Positions 1 through 8,460 of a DNA stretch of 62,304 bases are shown here, one piece after another. Made by a program: the position numbers and the translations under genes. The notes below the pieces were generated by a model. It made no database searches. It worked only from the letters and a program-made list of their open reading frames with translations, and was not told where the DNA came from. Each line of letters starts with the position of its first letter. The first letter of the stretch is position 1. This DNA is from Candidatus Babeliales bacterium (lineage in GTDB: Bacteria; Babelota; Babeliae; Babelales; Chromulinivoraceae), in assembly GCA_041660205.1 (NCBI GenBank), contig JBAZWT010000007.1:1-62304 (forward strand). The letters are read 5' to 3'.

Positions 1-786
1 TAAGTGATATGCAAGAAATAAGATAAGAAAGTTAGGTGAGAAGAAAGCCTTGGCCACTTGGTTAAGATAGTTGATTGCTTGGTTTCCGGCTACGCTTTCA
101 GCTACGCCGAGACACGGGCTAGTTAAAACTTCAGCGGATACGGTCGCTTCTTGCTTAGGAAGGGTAAGGTAAAAACGGTACAAGCGCGAAGCAAGTAAAA
201 CAAGTTCAAAGAAGGAGGTAATCGCCATAGGAATAAAGATACTATGCAGGTCAATTGAGCCTCGTATAAAATATGATGACCATACAACAGTCAAGTAGGT
301 AACAATCGTACCGATTTCTAAAATGGTGATCGATTTATTCAAGAAAGAAAGTTGTGCTAAAATTTCTAAAGATTTTTTTAAACTTTCAGTAATAAATATA
401 CAAGCTAAAAAGGGTAGAAGGCTGCGGGGTACATTTCTTAGAAAAAAATCGACTATCTTAACGTCAGAAGCAAAAAGACCAACAATGGAAATACAAGCAA
501 CAACGAGCAGCGTGATCATAACTCTTAATGCGTACTGTTTAACTAAGGATTTGAATTGGGCCTGACTAGAGCTGTACTCCTGGTAAAAAGAAAACAGGGA
601 GTAGTCAAAACCAAAGTTTGTTAAACTGATAAGAAGGTAGATGGATGAAAAAATCGTTCCGGATATCCCAAAGAGTTCTTTGCTTATGACATAAAACAAA
701 CAGGCTTGATGTGTTTGTAATAAAAATTTGTACAAAAATACATTAATCGTATTCCATTTGATAGCTTGTAAAAATTGTGAATGCAT
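1..786 (-). CDS. Polytopic membrane protein, polysaccharide-flippase-like (3' end missing)
   Basis: The reverse strand is open for 262 codons from an ATG at 786 to the left edge, with no stop, so the C-terminus lies outside the window. A ribosome-binding site (AAAGGGG) precedes the ATG by about 8 bases. The protein begins MHSQFLQAIKWNTINVF and has several hydrophobic helices separated by short charged loops, for example around residues 35-55, 90-105, 120-130 and 160-200. This pattern recalls the N-terminal half of Wzx/MATE-type polysaccharide flippases, which move lipid-linked sugars across the inner membrane. I recognise no diagnostic motif, so the function is a guess. Bases 75-125 encode an oddly GC-rich, palindromic patch (SPCLGVAESVAGN) unlike the surrounding codons, possibly an inserted repeat. 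Confidence 0.75.
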   Translation of the reverse strand, partial: MHSQFLQAIKWNTINVFLYKFLLQTHQACLFYVISKELFGISGTIFSSIYLLISLTNFGFDYSLFSFYQEYSSSQAQFKSLVKQYALRVMITLLVVACISIVGLFASDVKIVDFFLRNVPRSLLPFLACIFITESLKKSLEILAQLSFLNKSITILEIGTIVTYLTVVWSSYFIRGSIDLHSIFIPMAITSFFELVLLASRLYRFYLTLPKQEATVSAEVLTSPCLGVAESVAGNQAINYLNQVAKAFFSPNFLILFLAYHL

Positions 787-1012
787 GATTTAACCCCTTT
801 ATAAAACTTAAGAAAATTTATTCTATCATAAAAGTTTCCAGCTCCTATGTTTTGTAAGGTAAAACAAAAAGAATTCCGATGGTTACGCGCTAATCCTTGA
901 AGCTGGCCTTGATCTCTTTTAAAAGGTTTAATAATCGTATATGATGGATAAGTCAAAAACAAGGATAACGCTTTTGACGGCGAAGTAGGTTTCTTCTAGG
1001 AAAGGAGAGCTT

Positions 1013-1669
1013 ATGTTCTTAGTCGATGAAAAAGTTGTGTATCCTGGCTACGGAGTAGCATTAATTTCTAAATTAGTCAGAAGGCTCATTTCTGGTAAAC
1101 AAACAAGTTTTTATGAACTAAAGTTTTTCAATAAAGATATGGCAGTTCTTGTCCCTGAAGATCGCATTGAAGCTGTCGGTATCAGAAGACTAAGCACTGA
1201 ACAAGATCTCAATTCTATGTTCAAGTTACTAGCTGAACCAATTAAGAAAAGTAGCGATGAGCTAGGAATCAATAATTGGAACAGACGTAATAAAAAATAT
1301 CAACTAAGTTTACGATCAGGAGATTTGCTAAAGCTGTGTCATATTTATCGAGATTTACAATTAATTTCTCATACAAAAGAACTTTCTTTTGGCGAGCGGA
1401 ATTTAAAATCAAAAATCGAACTGCTGTTAATTGAAGAAATTGCTGTGGTAAAAAATATTGATAAAGATAAAGCCTCAAAGTATTTGCAAAAATCTTTCCT
1501 GTTAGCTCAAAAAACATCTGGCGATGAAAAGTCTTTCAACGAAAAATCTTTCAACGAAAAATCTTCAAGCACTGATAAAATTGAACAAGAAGAAATATCT
1601 GAGTTTCCGAAAAGATCTAAAATTGTCTCAAAGATTACTTCACGTGAGCAAAGCGCAAACCTTGGCTAA
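1013..1669 (+). CDS. CarD/CdnL-like RNA polymerase-binding regulator
   Basis: The 218-residue product opens with the CarD/TRCF RNA-polymerase interaction domain: MFLVDEKVVYPGYGVA at residues 1-16, a core beta fold to about residue 65 (YELKFFNKDMAVLVPED), then GIRRLS before an all-helical C-terminal domain. In known members this domain binds the RNAP beta subunit and stabilises open promoter complexes, especially at rRNA promoters. A strong ribosome-binding site (AAAGGAG) sits 6-8 bases before the ATG. The gene appears monocistronic, since a terminator follows about 30 bases after the stop. The C-terminal tail holds a 15-bp tandem duplication (SFNEK twice, 1532-1561), followed by an acidic/basic low-complexity end. 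At 218 residues it is longer than typical CdnL (about 160) because of this tail. Confidence 0.85.
   Translation: MFLVDEKVVYPGYGVALISKLVRRLISGKQTSFYELKFFNKDMAVLVPEDRIEAVGIRRLSTEQDLNSMFKLLAEPIKKSSDELGINNWNRRNKKYQLSLRSGDLLKLCHIYRDLQLISHTKELSFGERNLKSKIELLLIEEIAVVKNIDKDKASKYLQKSFLLAQKTSGDEKSFNEKSFNEKSSSTDKIEQEEISEFPKRSKIVSKITSREQSANLG
1532..1564 (+). repeat. 15-bp tandem duplication inside carD-like gene
   Basis: Two exact copies of TCTTTCAACGAAAAA (1532-1546 and 1547-1561), followed by TCT of a third, add SFNEK-SFNEK to the disordered tail. This is one of several five-codon duplications in the window. Confidence 0.9.
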
Positions 1670-1699
1670 TTTAACAAAATATATAGAATATGAATTGAT

Positions 1700-1729
1700 G
1701 AGAGAGCTACAGGGCTCTCTCTCTTTTTT
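1700..1729 (+). terminator. Intrinsic terminator after carD-like gene
   Basis: An 8-bp perfect stem (GAGAGAGC / GCTCTCTC, 1700-1707 with 1714-1721), a 6-base loop and a T-rich tail ending in six Ts lie 30 bases after the carD-like stop. Confidence 0.85.
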
Positions 1730-1788
1730 ACATGGAACAGGACATAAAGTTTCGATTGAAAATATTAAGACGTAAATTATTCCCTAAC

Positions 1789-1898
1789 CGTCGTTCGTCC
1801 CGAGTGTTCTGCTAAAGCAGAATGTATCGAGGGATATTGATTAAGATATTTTTTATCCCTCGATACAATTTCTTCAAAATCACTCGGGACGAACGACA
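1789..1898. repeat. Inverted pair of family-A palindromic elements
   Basis: Copy 1 (1789-1834, + orientation) has head CGTTCGTCCCGAGTG, inner hairpin TTCTGC-TAAA-GCAGAA and tail TATCGAGGGA. Copy 2 (1856-1898, - orientation) is the same layout reversed, with a different inner palindrome (ATTTTGAAGAAAT on its own strand). The two tails face each other over a 21-base AT-rich spacer, so the whole block is a large cruciform-capable palindrome between the carD-like gene and miaA. Confidence 0.9.
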
Positions 1899-1953
1899 GT
1901 GGTGGTTAATGTCGAATTCGGCTTAAGTTTCATTTCTGATTAAAGTTAAATAA

Positions 1954-2919
1954 ATGGATAAATACATGAAGCGATATGTTGTTTTAATTTCTGGGGCTAC
2001 CGCGACCGGCAAGTCGGGACTAGCTTTGCAGCTAGCTCAAAAGATTTCAGGTGAAATCATTAACGCAGACATTGGGTCTTTTTACAGCCCACTGACTATC
2101 GGTACAGCAAAGCCAGATTTTGCAAAAGAGACGATACCGCATCATTTCTTTAATATTTTGGACCAACCGGAGAATTTTACCGTAGTTCAATTCCGTGAGC
2201 GATTGAAAATATTGCTGCAAGAAATTTGGGACCGAGGAAACGTCCCTGTCATTGTTGGAGGCTCTGCGTTTTATATCAAATCATTTTTTTACAAGCAGCA
2301 CGATATTGAAGGTGCAGATGTTTGGGTGCAAGAACTTGAAAAATCACTTGTACCGTCAAATGAGCTATGGTTGCAATTGCAAGCAACAGACCCTGAGCGA
2401 GCAAGTCAGATTAACGAGGCTGACCGTTATCGAATTATACGGGCACTAGCAATCTTTAAAGCAACTGGTCAAAAGCCATCATTATTCAAGCAAGAGTTTG
2501 AACCTCTTGCTCCTTTTTACTTTGTGGTGTGCACGCGTGACAGAGCTAAGCTGTATAAAAGAATTAACGAGCGAGTACTGGAAATGATGGATAGTGGTTG
2601 GAGACAAGAAGTGGAAAGTTTGCGAGGTACTGAGTGGGAACCATTCCTGCGCAAGAAAAAATTAATTGGTTATGACGATCTGCTAGAAAATAATAATAAT
2701 GACATGGTCATTGATGAGATATTTGATGTCATTGCGCAAAAAACAAGAAACTATGCAAAGCGGCAAATAATCTTTTTAAATAAACTACAAAAAGAATTGC
2801 AGCAAGCTACTTCTTCTAGCGATCTGATCGGTCGAGTCGAAGAGATTAACTTGACTTTATATGATGTTGGTTTATATATAAATGGGTTGTCAGAGCAAAT
2901 TTTAAAAACATTTTGTTGA
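1954..2919 (+). CDS. miaA: tRNA dimethylallyltransferase MiaA
   Basis: MiaA transfers a dimethylallyl group to A37 of tRNAs that read codons beginning with U. The P-loop GATATGKS lies at about residues 14-21, followed by NADIGSFYSPLTIGTAKP, the counterpart of the family's D-S-x-x-x-Y...DIGTAKP segment. HHFFNILD and VGGSAFYIKSF match the substrate-binding segments. In most relatives the Asp is followed by Ser; here it is Asp-Ile, which is unusual. The length (321 residues) is normal. The start is uncertain: ATG at 1954 or 1966 (MKRYVV), neither with a strong ribosome-binding site. It lies just after a palindromic repeat pair and 9 bases before the SPOR gene, so the two may be cotranscribed. 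Confidence 0.92.
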   Translation: MDKYMKRYVVLISGATATGKSGLALQLAQKISGEIINADIGSFYSPLTIGTAKPDFAKETIPHHFFNILDQPENFTVVQFRERLKILLQEIWDRGNVPVIVGGSAFYIKSFFYKQHDIEGADVWVQELEKSLVPSNELWLQLQATDPERASQINEADRYRIIRALAIFKATGQKPSLFKQEFEPLAPFYFVVCTRDRAKLYKRINERVLEMMDSGWRQEVESLRGTEWEPFLRKKKLIGYDDLLENNNNDMVIDEIFDVIAQKTRNYAKRQIIFLNKLQKELQQATSSSDLIGRVEEINLTLYDVGLYINGLSEQILKTFC

Positions 2920-2928
2920 GTTATAACC

Positions 2929-3630
2929 ATGTCAGATGAAAACGGAATTTACATTTCAAAAAAGCAAGCAAGCGTTTCTGCTGCAGTCTTTATCGTTTTA
3001 GGATTACTTATTTTTATCGGTGGATACTTCTGGGGCAAGCAAAGTGTTATCGATGGATTTTCACAAAAAGCTACTCAAGAATCATTTAACGATCAAGTCG
3101 ATTACTTACTGACCATGCAGTCATTTGCAGAAAAAAATGGTGGAATTGGAGCTACTGAAGAAGAATTAGCAACAAGACCAACAGCTACATCTTCAACGAA
3201 AGTTGTATCAACGAAGGTTGAGCCAACGAGAGTTGAACCAACGAGAGTTGCGTTGGCTACTGATGAACTCGAAGTCCCTGAGGTGCTTAAAAATTTGTCA
3301 GAAGCTGCATTAACTAAAAAATCATCTACATCTAAAGTTGAACAATCAAAGATGGAGCCGTCTAGGGTAGAGAGCAAACAAAATTACTATGCTACGCTCG
3401 TTGGATTTGGTAAACGAGCATCCGCAGTTCAATTTCAGAATCGATTAAAAAAACATAATATTAATGTTGAGATCCAACAAAAAACCAGCAAGTCTGCTTC
3501 TGGTAAAGTTACAAGAACTTGGTTTCAAGTCGTAACTAAATCTTATGACAGCAAGCAAGAGTTACAAAATCATATCGATAAGATTGTAAACTTAGAAAAA
3601 ATCAAACGTAGCGATATAAAAATAGTTTAA
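2929..3630 (+). CDS. SPOR-domain membrane protein
   Basis: A short cytoplasmic N-terminus is followed by one transmembrane helix (about residues 15-38), a long disordered periplasmic linker, and a C-terminal SPOR-like fold (about residues 155-233, starting NYYATLVGFGKRASA). SPOR domains bind denuded septal peptidoglycan, which suggests a cell-division or wall role. The linker has two runs of five-residue repeats encoded by 15-bp tandem units: TKVVS/TKVEP/TRVEP (3196-3255) and SKVEQ/SKMEP/SRVES (3331-3375). It sits between miaA and ppiD with short gaps. The SPOR call rests on layout and weak sequence resemblance. Confidence 0.72.
   Translation: MSDENGIYISKKQASVSAAVFIVLGLLIFIGGYFWGKQSVIDGFSQKATQESFNDQVDYLLTMQSFAEKNGGIGATEEELATRPTATSSTKVVSTKVEPTRVEPTRVALATDELEVPEVLKNLSEAALTKKSSTSKVEQSKMEPSRVESKQNYYATLVGFGKRASAVQFQNRLKKHNINVEIQQKTSKSASGKVTRTWFQVVTKSYDSKQELQNHIDKIVNLEKIKRSDIKIV
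3196..3255 (+). repeat. 15-bp tandem units (x4) in SPOR-protein linker
   Basis: Four successive 15-base units beginning ACG-A(A/G)(A/G)-GTT encode TKVVS, TKVEP, TRVEP, TRVAL. A second block of three 15-base units lies at 3331-3375 in the same gene. Confidence 0.85.
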
Positions 3631-3661
3631 AAATAGAGTACATAAACAAGAAGGAAGACTA

Positions 3662-5584
3662 ATGATAAGCTTGATGCGCAAGATGATTAACAACAACGTA
3701 TATAAAATATTTCTCTGGATCTTTCTTTTCATGATGGCCCTAGGAAGTGGCATTTCACTTTTTGATTTTCGTGGATCGCAAGATTGGGTTATTAAAGTTT
3801 ACAGTGAAAAAATAACAAAGCCTCAATTTCAAATGAAGCTTAAGCAAGCATCACAGCAACAAGAAATGCTGCGCCAACGAGGTTATGTATTCACAAAGCA
3901 AGATGTACAGAAGCAAACAGTTGAAAGCACTGTGGGTGGACTTTTGGTTGAGAATCTTAAAAATGAAATTTCACTGCGTGCCCCTAAATCACACATTAAT
4001 TCAGAAGTGAAAAAACAAATTCAACAATTTCCATCATATCTCTTAAAAGAAGATGGGCAGTTGAACGAAGATGTATTTAATCAAGTTGCAGCTCCTTACA
4101 ATGTAGAAGATTTTGTGTCGCAAGTAGAAACGGATGTAAAAAACAAACTGCTTTTTGCAATTATTGATGCAAGTGCTTATGTACCTGAATTTGAAATGGC
4201 GTTGCAATACACAACTGATTTTGCAAACAAATCTTATTCTTACGTCGTTCTGCCATACCAAAAATATCTTGCATCTGCAAAATCAAAACAACCTTCACAG
4301 GAAACGCTTCAAAACTTTTACAAAAAAGTTGGCGTAGCTGAAAAATTTAAAACATTAGAAAAACGTGCTGGTGTTATGTGGACCTTTGATGTTTCAAACT
4401 ACAGTGCAAATATTTCTGACTCTGACGCAAAACAATTCTACGACAAGCACAAAGCTGCAAGATATCTAATTGCTCCTGCAGAAATGCAAATTAGATCGCT
4501 TCTGGTTAAAATTGAAGCTGGTAAAGAAGCTGACGCTAAATCAAAAATAGAAGGAATACGAGAAGAAGCTGAAAAAGATCCATCTCAATTTGAAGGAATG
4601 GTTCGTAAGCTCTCTGATGATAAATCAGCTGCTCGTGGCGGACTTTCAGGGTTCTTTAAAAAAGATGACACAAAAATGAACAAAATGGTTGTAGAAACTG
4701 CGTTCGAATTTCTTGCTCAAGATGGTCAGATCTCTGCTCCGATCAAAACAGAACAAGGATATGAATTGATACAACGTGTGGCTCGAAACGCAGCAAAATA
4801 CAAAGAATTTAATTCTGTTCAATCAGAAATCAAAAAAGAGTTAAGCCTTGAGCGCTTTAAAAAACGATTCTCTCAAGATGCTTCACGAGTGGTTACCGGT
4901 GCAAAGTATCATCCTGAAGCGTTGGTAAAATTTGTTGATCGTTATAAAGGTACAAAAGCTGAATTGCCAATGGATGTTCGTAAGTCGGGCATTGAATATA
5001 CGAACCTGTTTACAACTGAGCAAGGACGATCTGTAACGTTCTTTGATAAAGATAAAGGCGTTGTTTTAACGTGTACTAAGATAGAAAAAAGCTTCTTGCC
5101 TGAGCTCTCAGACGTGCAAAGCAAAGTTTTAAGCATGTATTATGAACAAAAAGCTTTTGATATGATGAAAGAAGATTTGGCATTGGCCCTTAAAGACGCT
5201 AAACAAGCGACTCTTGAAGAAGTGGCAAAAAAACATGGTACTTCTGTTCAAGTAGCAACATTCACCCATAAAGACGGAAAAGCTGAACAGGGCGCTATTT
5301 TGAAAGAACCTGAAGTACAAGCAAGGCTCAAAGGAATGCAGCACGTTGGAGCTCTTGTAGGCGTTGAAACCAAAACTGATGGAATACTTTTAAGGCTGGA
5401 TAAAGTTGCATCATTGAGCAATGAGCTGTTTAAGGATCAAAAAGGCCATCTGGGCAAGACTATGCTCTATGCTAAAATATACCAAAACAAAGAGGGTTTT
5501 ATTGCATCTTTGTATAGAACTGCTAATATTAATAATAAGATAGATATCAAAGTAGAACTCTCTAGCATTACAAAAGAAGTATAA
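3662..5584 (+). CDS. ppiD: PpiD-like membrane-anchored periplasmic folding chaperone
   Basis: The 640-residue protein has an N-terminal membrane anchor (about residues 13-33, YKIFLWIFLFMMALGSG), a SurA/PpiD-like N-terminal chaperone region (residues about 35-200), and a parvulin peptidyl-prolyl isomerase-like domain at about residues 275-380. The parvulin core is recognisable in MQIRSLLVKI, SDDKSAARGGLSGFF and APIKTEQGYELIQRV. Family members sit at the Sec exit and help fold outer-membrane and periplasmic proteins, which fits the many exported proteins here. The ATG at 3662 has a good ribosome-binding site (AAGGAAG). recA follows after only 3 bases, implying cotranscription. Confidence 0.85.
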   Translation: MISLMRKMINNNVYKIFLWIFLFMMALGSGISLFDFRGSQDWVIKVYSEKITKPQFQMKLKQASQQQEMLRQRGYVFTKQDVQKQTVESTVGGLLVENLKNEISLRAPKSHINSEVKKQIQQFPSYLLKEDGQLNEDVFNQVAAPYNVEDFVSQVETDVKNKLLFAIIDASAYVPEFEMALQYTTDFANKSYSYVVLPYQKYLASAKSKQPSQETLQNFYKKVGVAEKFKTLEKRAGVMWTFDVSNYSANISDSDAKQFYDKHKAARYLIAPAEMQIRSLLVKIEAGKEADAKSKIEGIREEAEKDPSQFEGMVRKLSDDKSAARGGLSGFFKKDDTKMNKMVVETAFEFLAQDGQISAPIKTEQGYELIQRVARNAAKYKEFNSVQSEIKKELSLERFKKRFSQDASRVVTGAKYHPEALVKFVDRYKGTKAELPMDVRKSGIEYTNLFTTEQGRSVTFFDKDKGVVLTCTKIEKSFLPELSDVQSKVLSMYYEQKAFDMMKEDLALALKDAKQATLEEVAKKHGTSVQVATFTHKDGKAEQGAILKEPEVQARLKGMQHVGALVGVETKTDGILLRLDKVASLSNELFKDQKGHLGKTMLYAKIYQNKEGFIASLYRTANINNKIDIKVELSSITKEV

Positions 5585-5587
5585 AGC

Positions 5588-6619
5588 ATGAAAGAAAAAG
5601 TCACTCCAAAGGGTTTTGAACTCGACAATAATAGCTCCAAGAAAAAAGCTCTCGAGGTAACGTTTTCTTTGATTGAAAAGCAGTACGGAAAAGGTTCTGT
5701 GATGCTTTTGGGTGAGCAGCCGATTAAAGGTATTACGGCAATATCATCAGGCTCTCTACAGATAGATGCGATTATGGGTGTCGGCGGATATCCAGTAGGA
5801 AGAATTATAGAGGTTTTCGGACCTGAGTCTTCTGGAAAAACGACTTTGGCACTACATGCAATCGCACAAGCTCAAAAACAAGGTGGAATTTGCGCCTTCA
5901 TTGATGCTGAACATGCTCTTGATCCTACTTACGCCGCTAAAATAGGCGTAAATGTTGCAGACTTGATCATTTCGCAACCTGATTGCGGTGAGCAAGCTCT
6001 CGACATTGCAGAGATGCTGATTCGTTCAGGAGCAATTGACATAGTTGTGATCGATTCTGTTGCGGCCTTAGTGCCTCGCGCAGAACTTGAAGGTGATATG
6101 GGCGATACTCATGTTGGGTTGCAAGCTCGTTTAATGTCACAAGCCTTAAGAAAGCTTGCTGCAATCGTTCATAAGTCTGACACGATTCTTCTCTTTATTA
6201 ACCAAGTGCGTCAAACTATTAGTGGGATGGCTTTTGGACCTAAAGAAACGACAAGTGGCGGTAAAGCATTGAAATTTTACGCATCGGTACGTTTGGACGT
6301 TAGAAGAATTGCCTCTTTGAAAAAAGATGAAGTTCATTTTGGAAATCGTGTTGCTATTAAAGCTGTTAAAAATAAAGTTGCGGCACCGTTTAAATCAACA
6401 GAAATAGATTTGTTGTTTAACGTTGGGATTAGCGCAGAGCTTGATTTACTTGATGCTGCTTTGCATGCTAATGTGGTTACAAAGCATGGTGCATGGTTGG
6501 CGTTTGATGGTAAAAACTTTGCTCAAGGACGCGATCAGGCGTATCAAATTTTGAAAGAAAATACAGCTTTTATGGAAACTGTAAAAGCAAAAGTAAAAGA
6601 AGCTATGGCTAGTGTTTAA
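5588..6619 (+). CDS. recA: Recombinase RecA
   Basis: RecA forms the ATP-dependent filament for homologous recombination and the SOS response. The 343-residue product is of standard length. The Walker A motif GPESSGKT is at residues 78-85, with IDAEHALDP, the Walker-B-like VVIDSVAAL, the DNA-binding loop FINQVRQ and GGKALKFYASVRLD all present. The ATG follows the ppiD stop by 3 bases and infC starts 20 bases after the recA stop, so recA appears to be inside a longer transcript. I see no LexA-type operator, so SOS control cannot be inferred. Confidence 0.98.
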   Translation: MKEKVTPKGFELDNNSSKKKALEVTFSLIEKQYGKGSVMLLGEQPIKGITAISSGSLQIDAIMGVGGYPVGRIIEVFGPESSGKTTLALHAIAQAQKQGGICAFIDAEHALDPTYAAKIGVNVADLIISQPDCGEQALDIAEMLIRSGAIDIVVIDSVAALVPRAELEGDMGDTHVGLQARLMSQALRKLAAIVHKSDTILLFINQVRQTISGMAFGPKETTSGGKALKFYASVRLDVRRIASLKKDEVHFGNRVAIKAVKNKVAAPFKSTEIDLLFNVGISAELDLLDAALHANVVTKHGAWLAFDGKNFAQGRDQAYQILKENTAFMETVKAKVKEAMASV

Positions 6620-6639
6620 CTATAGGGTTTAGAAAAACA

Positions 6640-7176
6640 TTGAAGAATAAAACAGAGACTCATTTAATTAACGAACAAATTCGAGCATTTAAGATGCGAG
6701 TGATATCGGAAACGGGAGAGAACCTTGGAGTTTTGTCTCGCGATACTGCGATGGAACTTGCAAGAAAAAGTAACTTAGACCTTGTTCTTCTTTCTGACAA
6801 AGACGAGATTCCTCTCGTTAAGATTATGGATTTTGGCAAAAATTTATATGCTAAAAAGAAAAAAATGTCAGAAGGTAAGAAAAAGCAAAAAGTCATCAAG
6901 ATTAAAGAAATCAAGATGAAGCCGAAAATTGGAATCCATGATTATCAAACCAAGATGAATCAAGGTGTTGGCTTTTTAAACGATGGCCACAAATTGAAAA
7001 TCACGTTGGTTTTTCGTGGTAGAGAAGTAGAAGCAAAAAGAGTTGTTGGGACGGAGTTTTTTGCACGAGTTGACCAATCATTTGCTGATCAAGATTTAAT
7101 TGATCTAGCGTGTGAAAAGGATGCTATTGCAGGACCATATTGGTCAAGAATCTATTCTCTGAAAACAAAAAAATAA
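6640..7176 (+). CDS. infC: Translation initiation factor IF-3
   Basis: IF-3 binds the 30S subunit and checks start-codon choice. The 178-residue product shows LINEQIRA at the N-terminus, the N-domain end IMDFGKNLYAKKKK, the basic linker, and the C-domain IKEIKMKPKIGIHDY and FRGREVEAK. The start is TTG at 6640. Rare starts are common for infC (AUU in E. coli, used for autoregulation). The only ribosome-binding-site-like run is AGGGTTT about 13 bases upstream. It heads the classical infC-rpmI-rplT cluster and lies 20 bases after recA. Confidence 0.96.
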   Translation: MKNKTETHLINEQIRAFKMRVISETGENLGVLSRDTAMELARKSNLDLVLLSDKDEIPLVKIMDFGKNLYAKKKKMSEGKKKQKVIKIKEIKMKPKIGIHDYQTKMNQGVGFLNDGHKLKITLVFRGREVEAKRVVGTEFFARVDQSFADQDLIDLACEKDAIAGPYWSRIYSLKTKK

Positions 7177-7196
7177 AACAATAAGGTTTAATTGTT

Positions 7197-7391
7197 ATGC
7201 CAAAAATGAAAACGCATTCAGCGACAAAAAAAAGATTTAAAAAACTTAAAAGTAAAATTAAGTTTTCTCATGCTGGCAAACGCCATTTGCTAAGCAAAAA
7301 AAGCGCTAAACGCAAAAGACATCTAAGACAAGAATCGACGCTTTGCACGGCTGATGCTAATCGCATAGCTCGCCTTCTGCCAAATTCATAA
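7197..7391 (+). CDS. rpmI: 50S ribosomal protein L35
   Basis: This 64-residue, very basic protein begins MPKMKTHSATKKRFKK and contains KRHLLSKKSAKRKRHLR, the signature of bacterial L35. It is a 23S rRNA-binding protein of the large subunit. It lies between infC and rplT with gaps of 20 and 15 bases, which indicates one transcript. Confidence 0.97.
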   Translation: MPKMKTHSATKKRFKKLKSKIKFSHAGKRHLLSKKSAKRKRHLRQESTLCTADANRIARLLPNS

Positions 7392-7406
7392 AGTATAGGG
7401 GTTATT

Positions 7407-7754
7407 ATGTCAAGAATTAAATCTGGTAAAGTTACAAGACAACGTCACAAACGTTTACTAAAACAAACTAAAGGTTTTTTCGGTCAAAGAAAAAACATTT
7501 TTAGACGAGCAAAAGAAACTTTAATGCGAGCTTTAGCTTATGCATTTAAAGGTCGCAAGTTGAAAAAACGTAACATGCGTGCTCTTTTCATTACTCGTAT
7601 CAATGCTGCTGTAAGACCTCATGGTTTTTCATACAGTGCCTTTATCCCAGCTTTGAAAAAAGCTAATATTCAGCTAAACAGAAAAATGCTAAGTCAGCTT
7701 GCAATTTTTGAACCAACTGTGTTTCAAAAAGTTGTAGAAACTGCACGAGGCTAA
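7407..7754 (+). CDS. rplT: 50S ribosomal protein L20
   Basis: The 115-residue basic protein begins MSRIKSGKVTRQRHKR and carries KGFFGQRKNIFRRAKE and RDxR-like RALFITRINAAVR, characteristic of L20. It is an early large-subunit assembly protein; in E. coli and Bacillus it also represses its own operon. The ribosome-binding site AGGGG lies 6-8 bases before the ATG. It ends the infC-rpmI-rplT operon, with a weak terminator at the stop. Confidence 0.97.
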   Translation: MSRIKSGKVTRQRHKRLLKQTKGFFGQRKNIFRRAKETLMRALAYAFKGRKLKKRNMRALFITRINAAVRPHGFSYSAFIPALKKANIQLNRKMLSQLAIFEPTVFQKVVETARG

Positions 7755-7773
7755 GCACTCTTTTTGCTTTTTT
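7753..7773 (+). terminator. Weak intrinsic terminator after rplT
   Basis: A 5-bp stem (AAGCA / TGCTT) with a 7-base loop overlaps the rplT stop codon and is followed by four further Ts. The stem is short, so termination may be partial. Confidence 0.4.
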
Positions 7774-7859
7774 AATATGACACTTGACGAACGTTGTGGA
7801 TTGATATTACAGTTTGTTTGCAATGCAAGATTTGTGTTTGTTTATTAAAGGAGATTGTT

Positions 7860-8168
7860 ATGGAAGCCGTACAGTCAAAAAGCAAAGAAGTTCAAGCAAG
7901 AAGCAAAGAAATGCCAGCAGCTAAGCATGGTTTAAATTTGACCACGCTGGAAGAAAAAGTCATTCAGCTTATTGAAATAATGAAAATGCTCAAAGAAGAG
8001 AATCTTTCATTAAAAGATAAGAACAAAGATCTTCAAGGACAATTAAAGGCCTTAGAAGGATCTTTGGTTTCTGAAACAAGAGACTTGGAAGAATTAAGCC
8101 AAGAAAAAATGATGACTAAAATGGTTGTTGATAACTTGTTGCTATTAATTGAAACGCAAGAGCAGTAA
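7860..8168 (+). CDS. Small coiled-coil protein upstream of zapA (ZapB-like?)
   Basis: The 102-residue protein from ATG 7860 (ribosome-binding site AAAGGAG) is almost entirely a predicted coiled coil. It has heptad leucines and isoleucines from about residue 30 (LEEKVIQLIEIMKMLKEEN) to the end, after a short polar N-terminus. An upstream in-frame TTG would add residues but has no ribosome-binding site. The stop overlaps the zapA start (TAATG), so the two are translationally coupled. By position and shape it could play the part of a ZapB-like division factor, but ZapB homology cannot be shown by eye. Confidence 0.75.
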   Translation: MEAVQSKSKEVQARSKEMPAAKHGLNLTTLEEKVIQLIEIMKMLKEENLSLKDKNKDLQGQLKALEGSLVSETRDLEELSQEKMMTKMVVDNLLLLIETQEQ

Positions 8169-8455
8169 TGAGCAAAGAATTGAAAAAATACAAAGCTCGA
8201 ATCTTTGGCGAATCATATTCGATAGTCAGTGACGAAGAAGATGAATTTGTTCTAGAAGTTGTGCGCAGAGTTGATAGCGTGATGAAAGAAATTTCAGCAC
8301 AAAACAAAATGGTAATTGATACAAAAAAAATTGCCGTGCTTGCCGCATTAAAAGCAACTGAAGAACTCTTGGCTATGGAACAAATAGTCAAAAAGGAACG
8401 AATTCAGTCCGACAAGATTATGACGCTTTTAAGTGAAGAAGAATTTTCTTTTTGA
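8168..8455 (+). CDS. zapA: Cell division protein ZapA family
   Basis: The 95-residue protein matches the ZapA layout. An N-terminal beta-rich segment (KKYKARIFGESYSIVSDE) is followed by a helix (FVLEVVRRVDSVMKEIS) and a coiled-coil C-terminus with the family-typical KIAVLAALKATEELLAME. ZapA bundles FtsZ filaments at midcell. Its start overlaps the stop of the upstream coiled-coil gene. The 224-base gap after it contains three hairpins. In several bacteria the 6S RNA gene follows zapA. Confidence 0.85.
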   Translation: MSKELKKYKARIFGESYSIVSDEEDEFVLEVVRRVDSVMKEISAQNKMVIDTKKIAVLAALKATEELLAMEQIVKKERIQSDKIMTLLSEEEFSF

Positions 8456-8460
8456 AACGA

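Noticed and set aside
684..962. Open frame upstream of the flippase-like gene
   Set aside because: It overlaps the real reverse-strand gene in another frame, and has no start signal or coding-like composition.
1524..1775. Open frame overlapping the carD-like 3' end and the terminator
   Set aside because: It begins in the tandem repeat of the carD-like gene in another frame, runs through the terminator hairpin and has no ribosome-binding site.
1789..1898. CRISPR array
   Set aside because: Copies are inverted pairs with palindromic interiors at irregular distances, not direct repeats with unique spacers, and no cas genes are seen.
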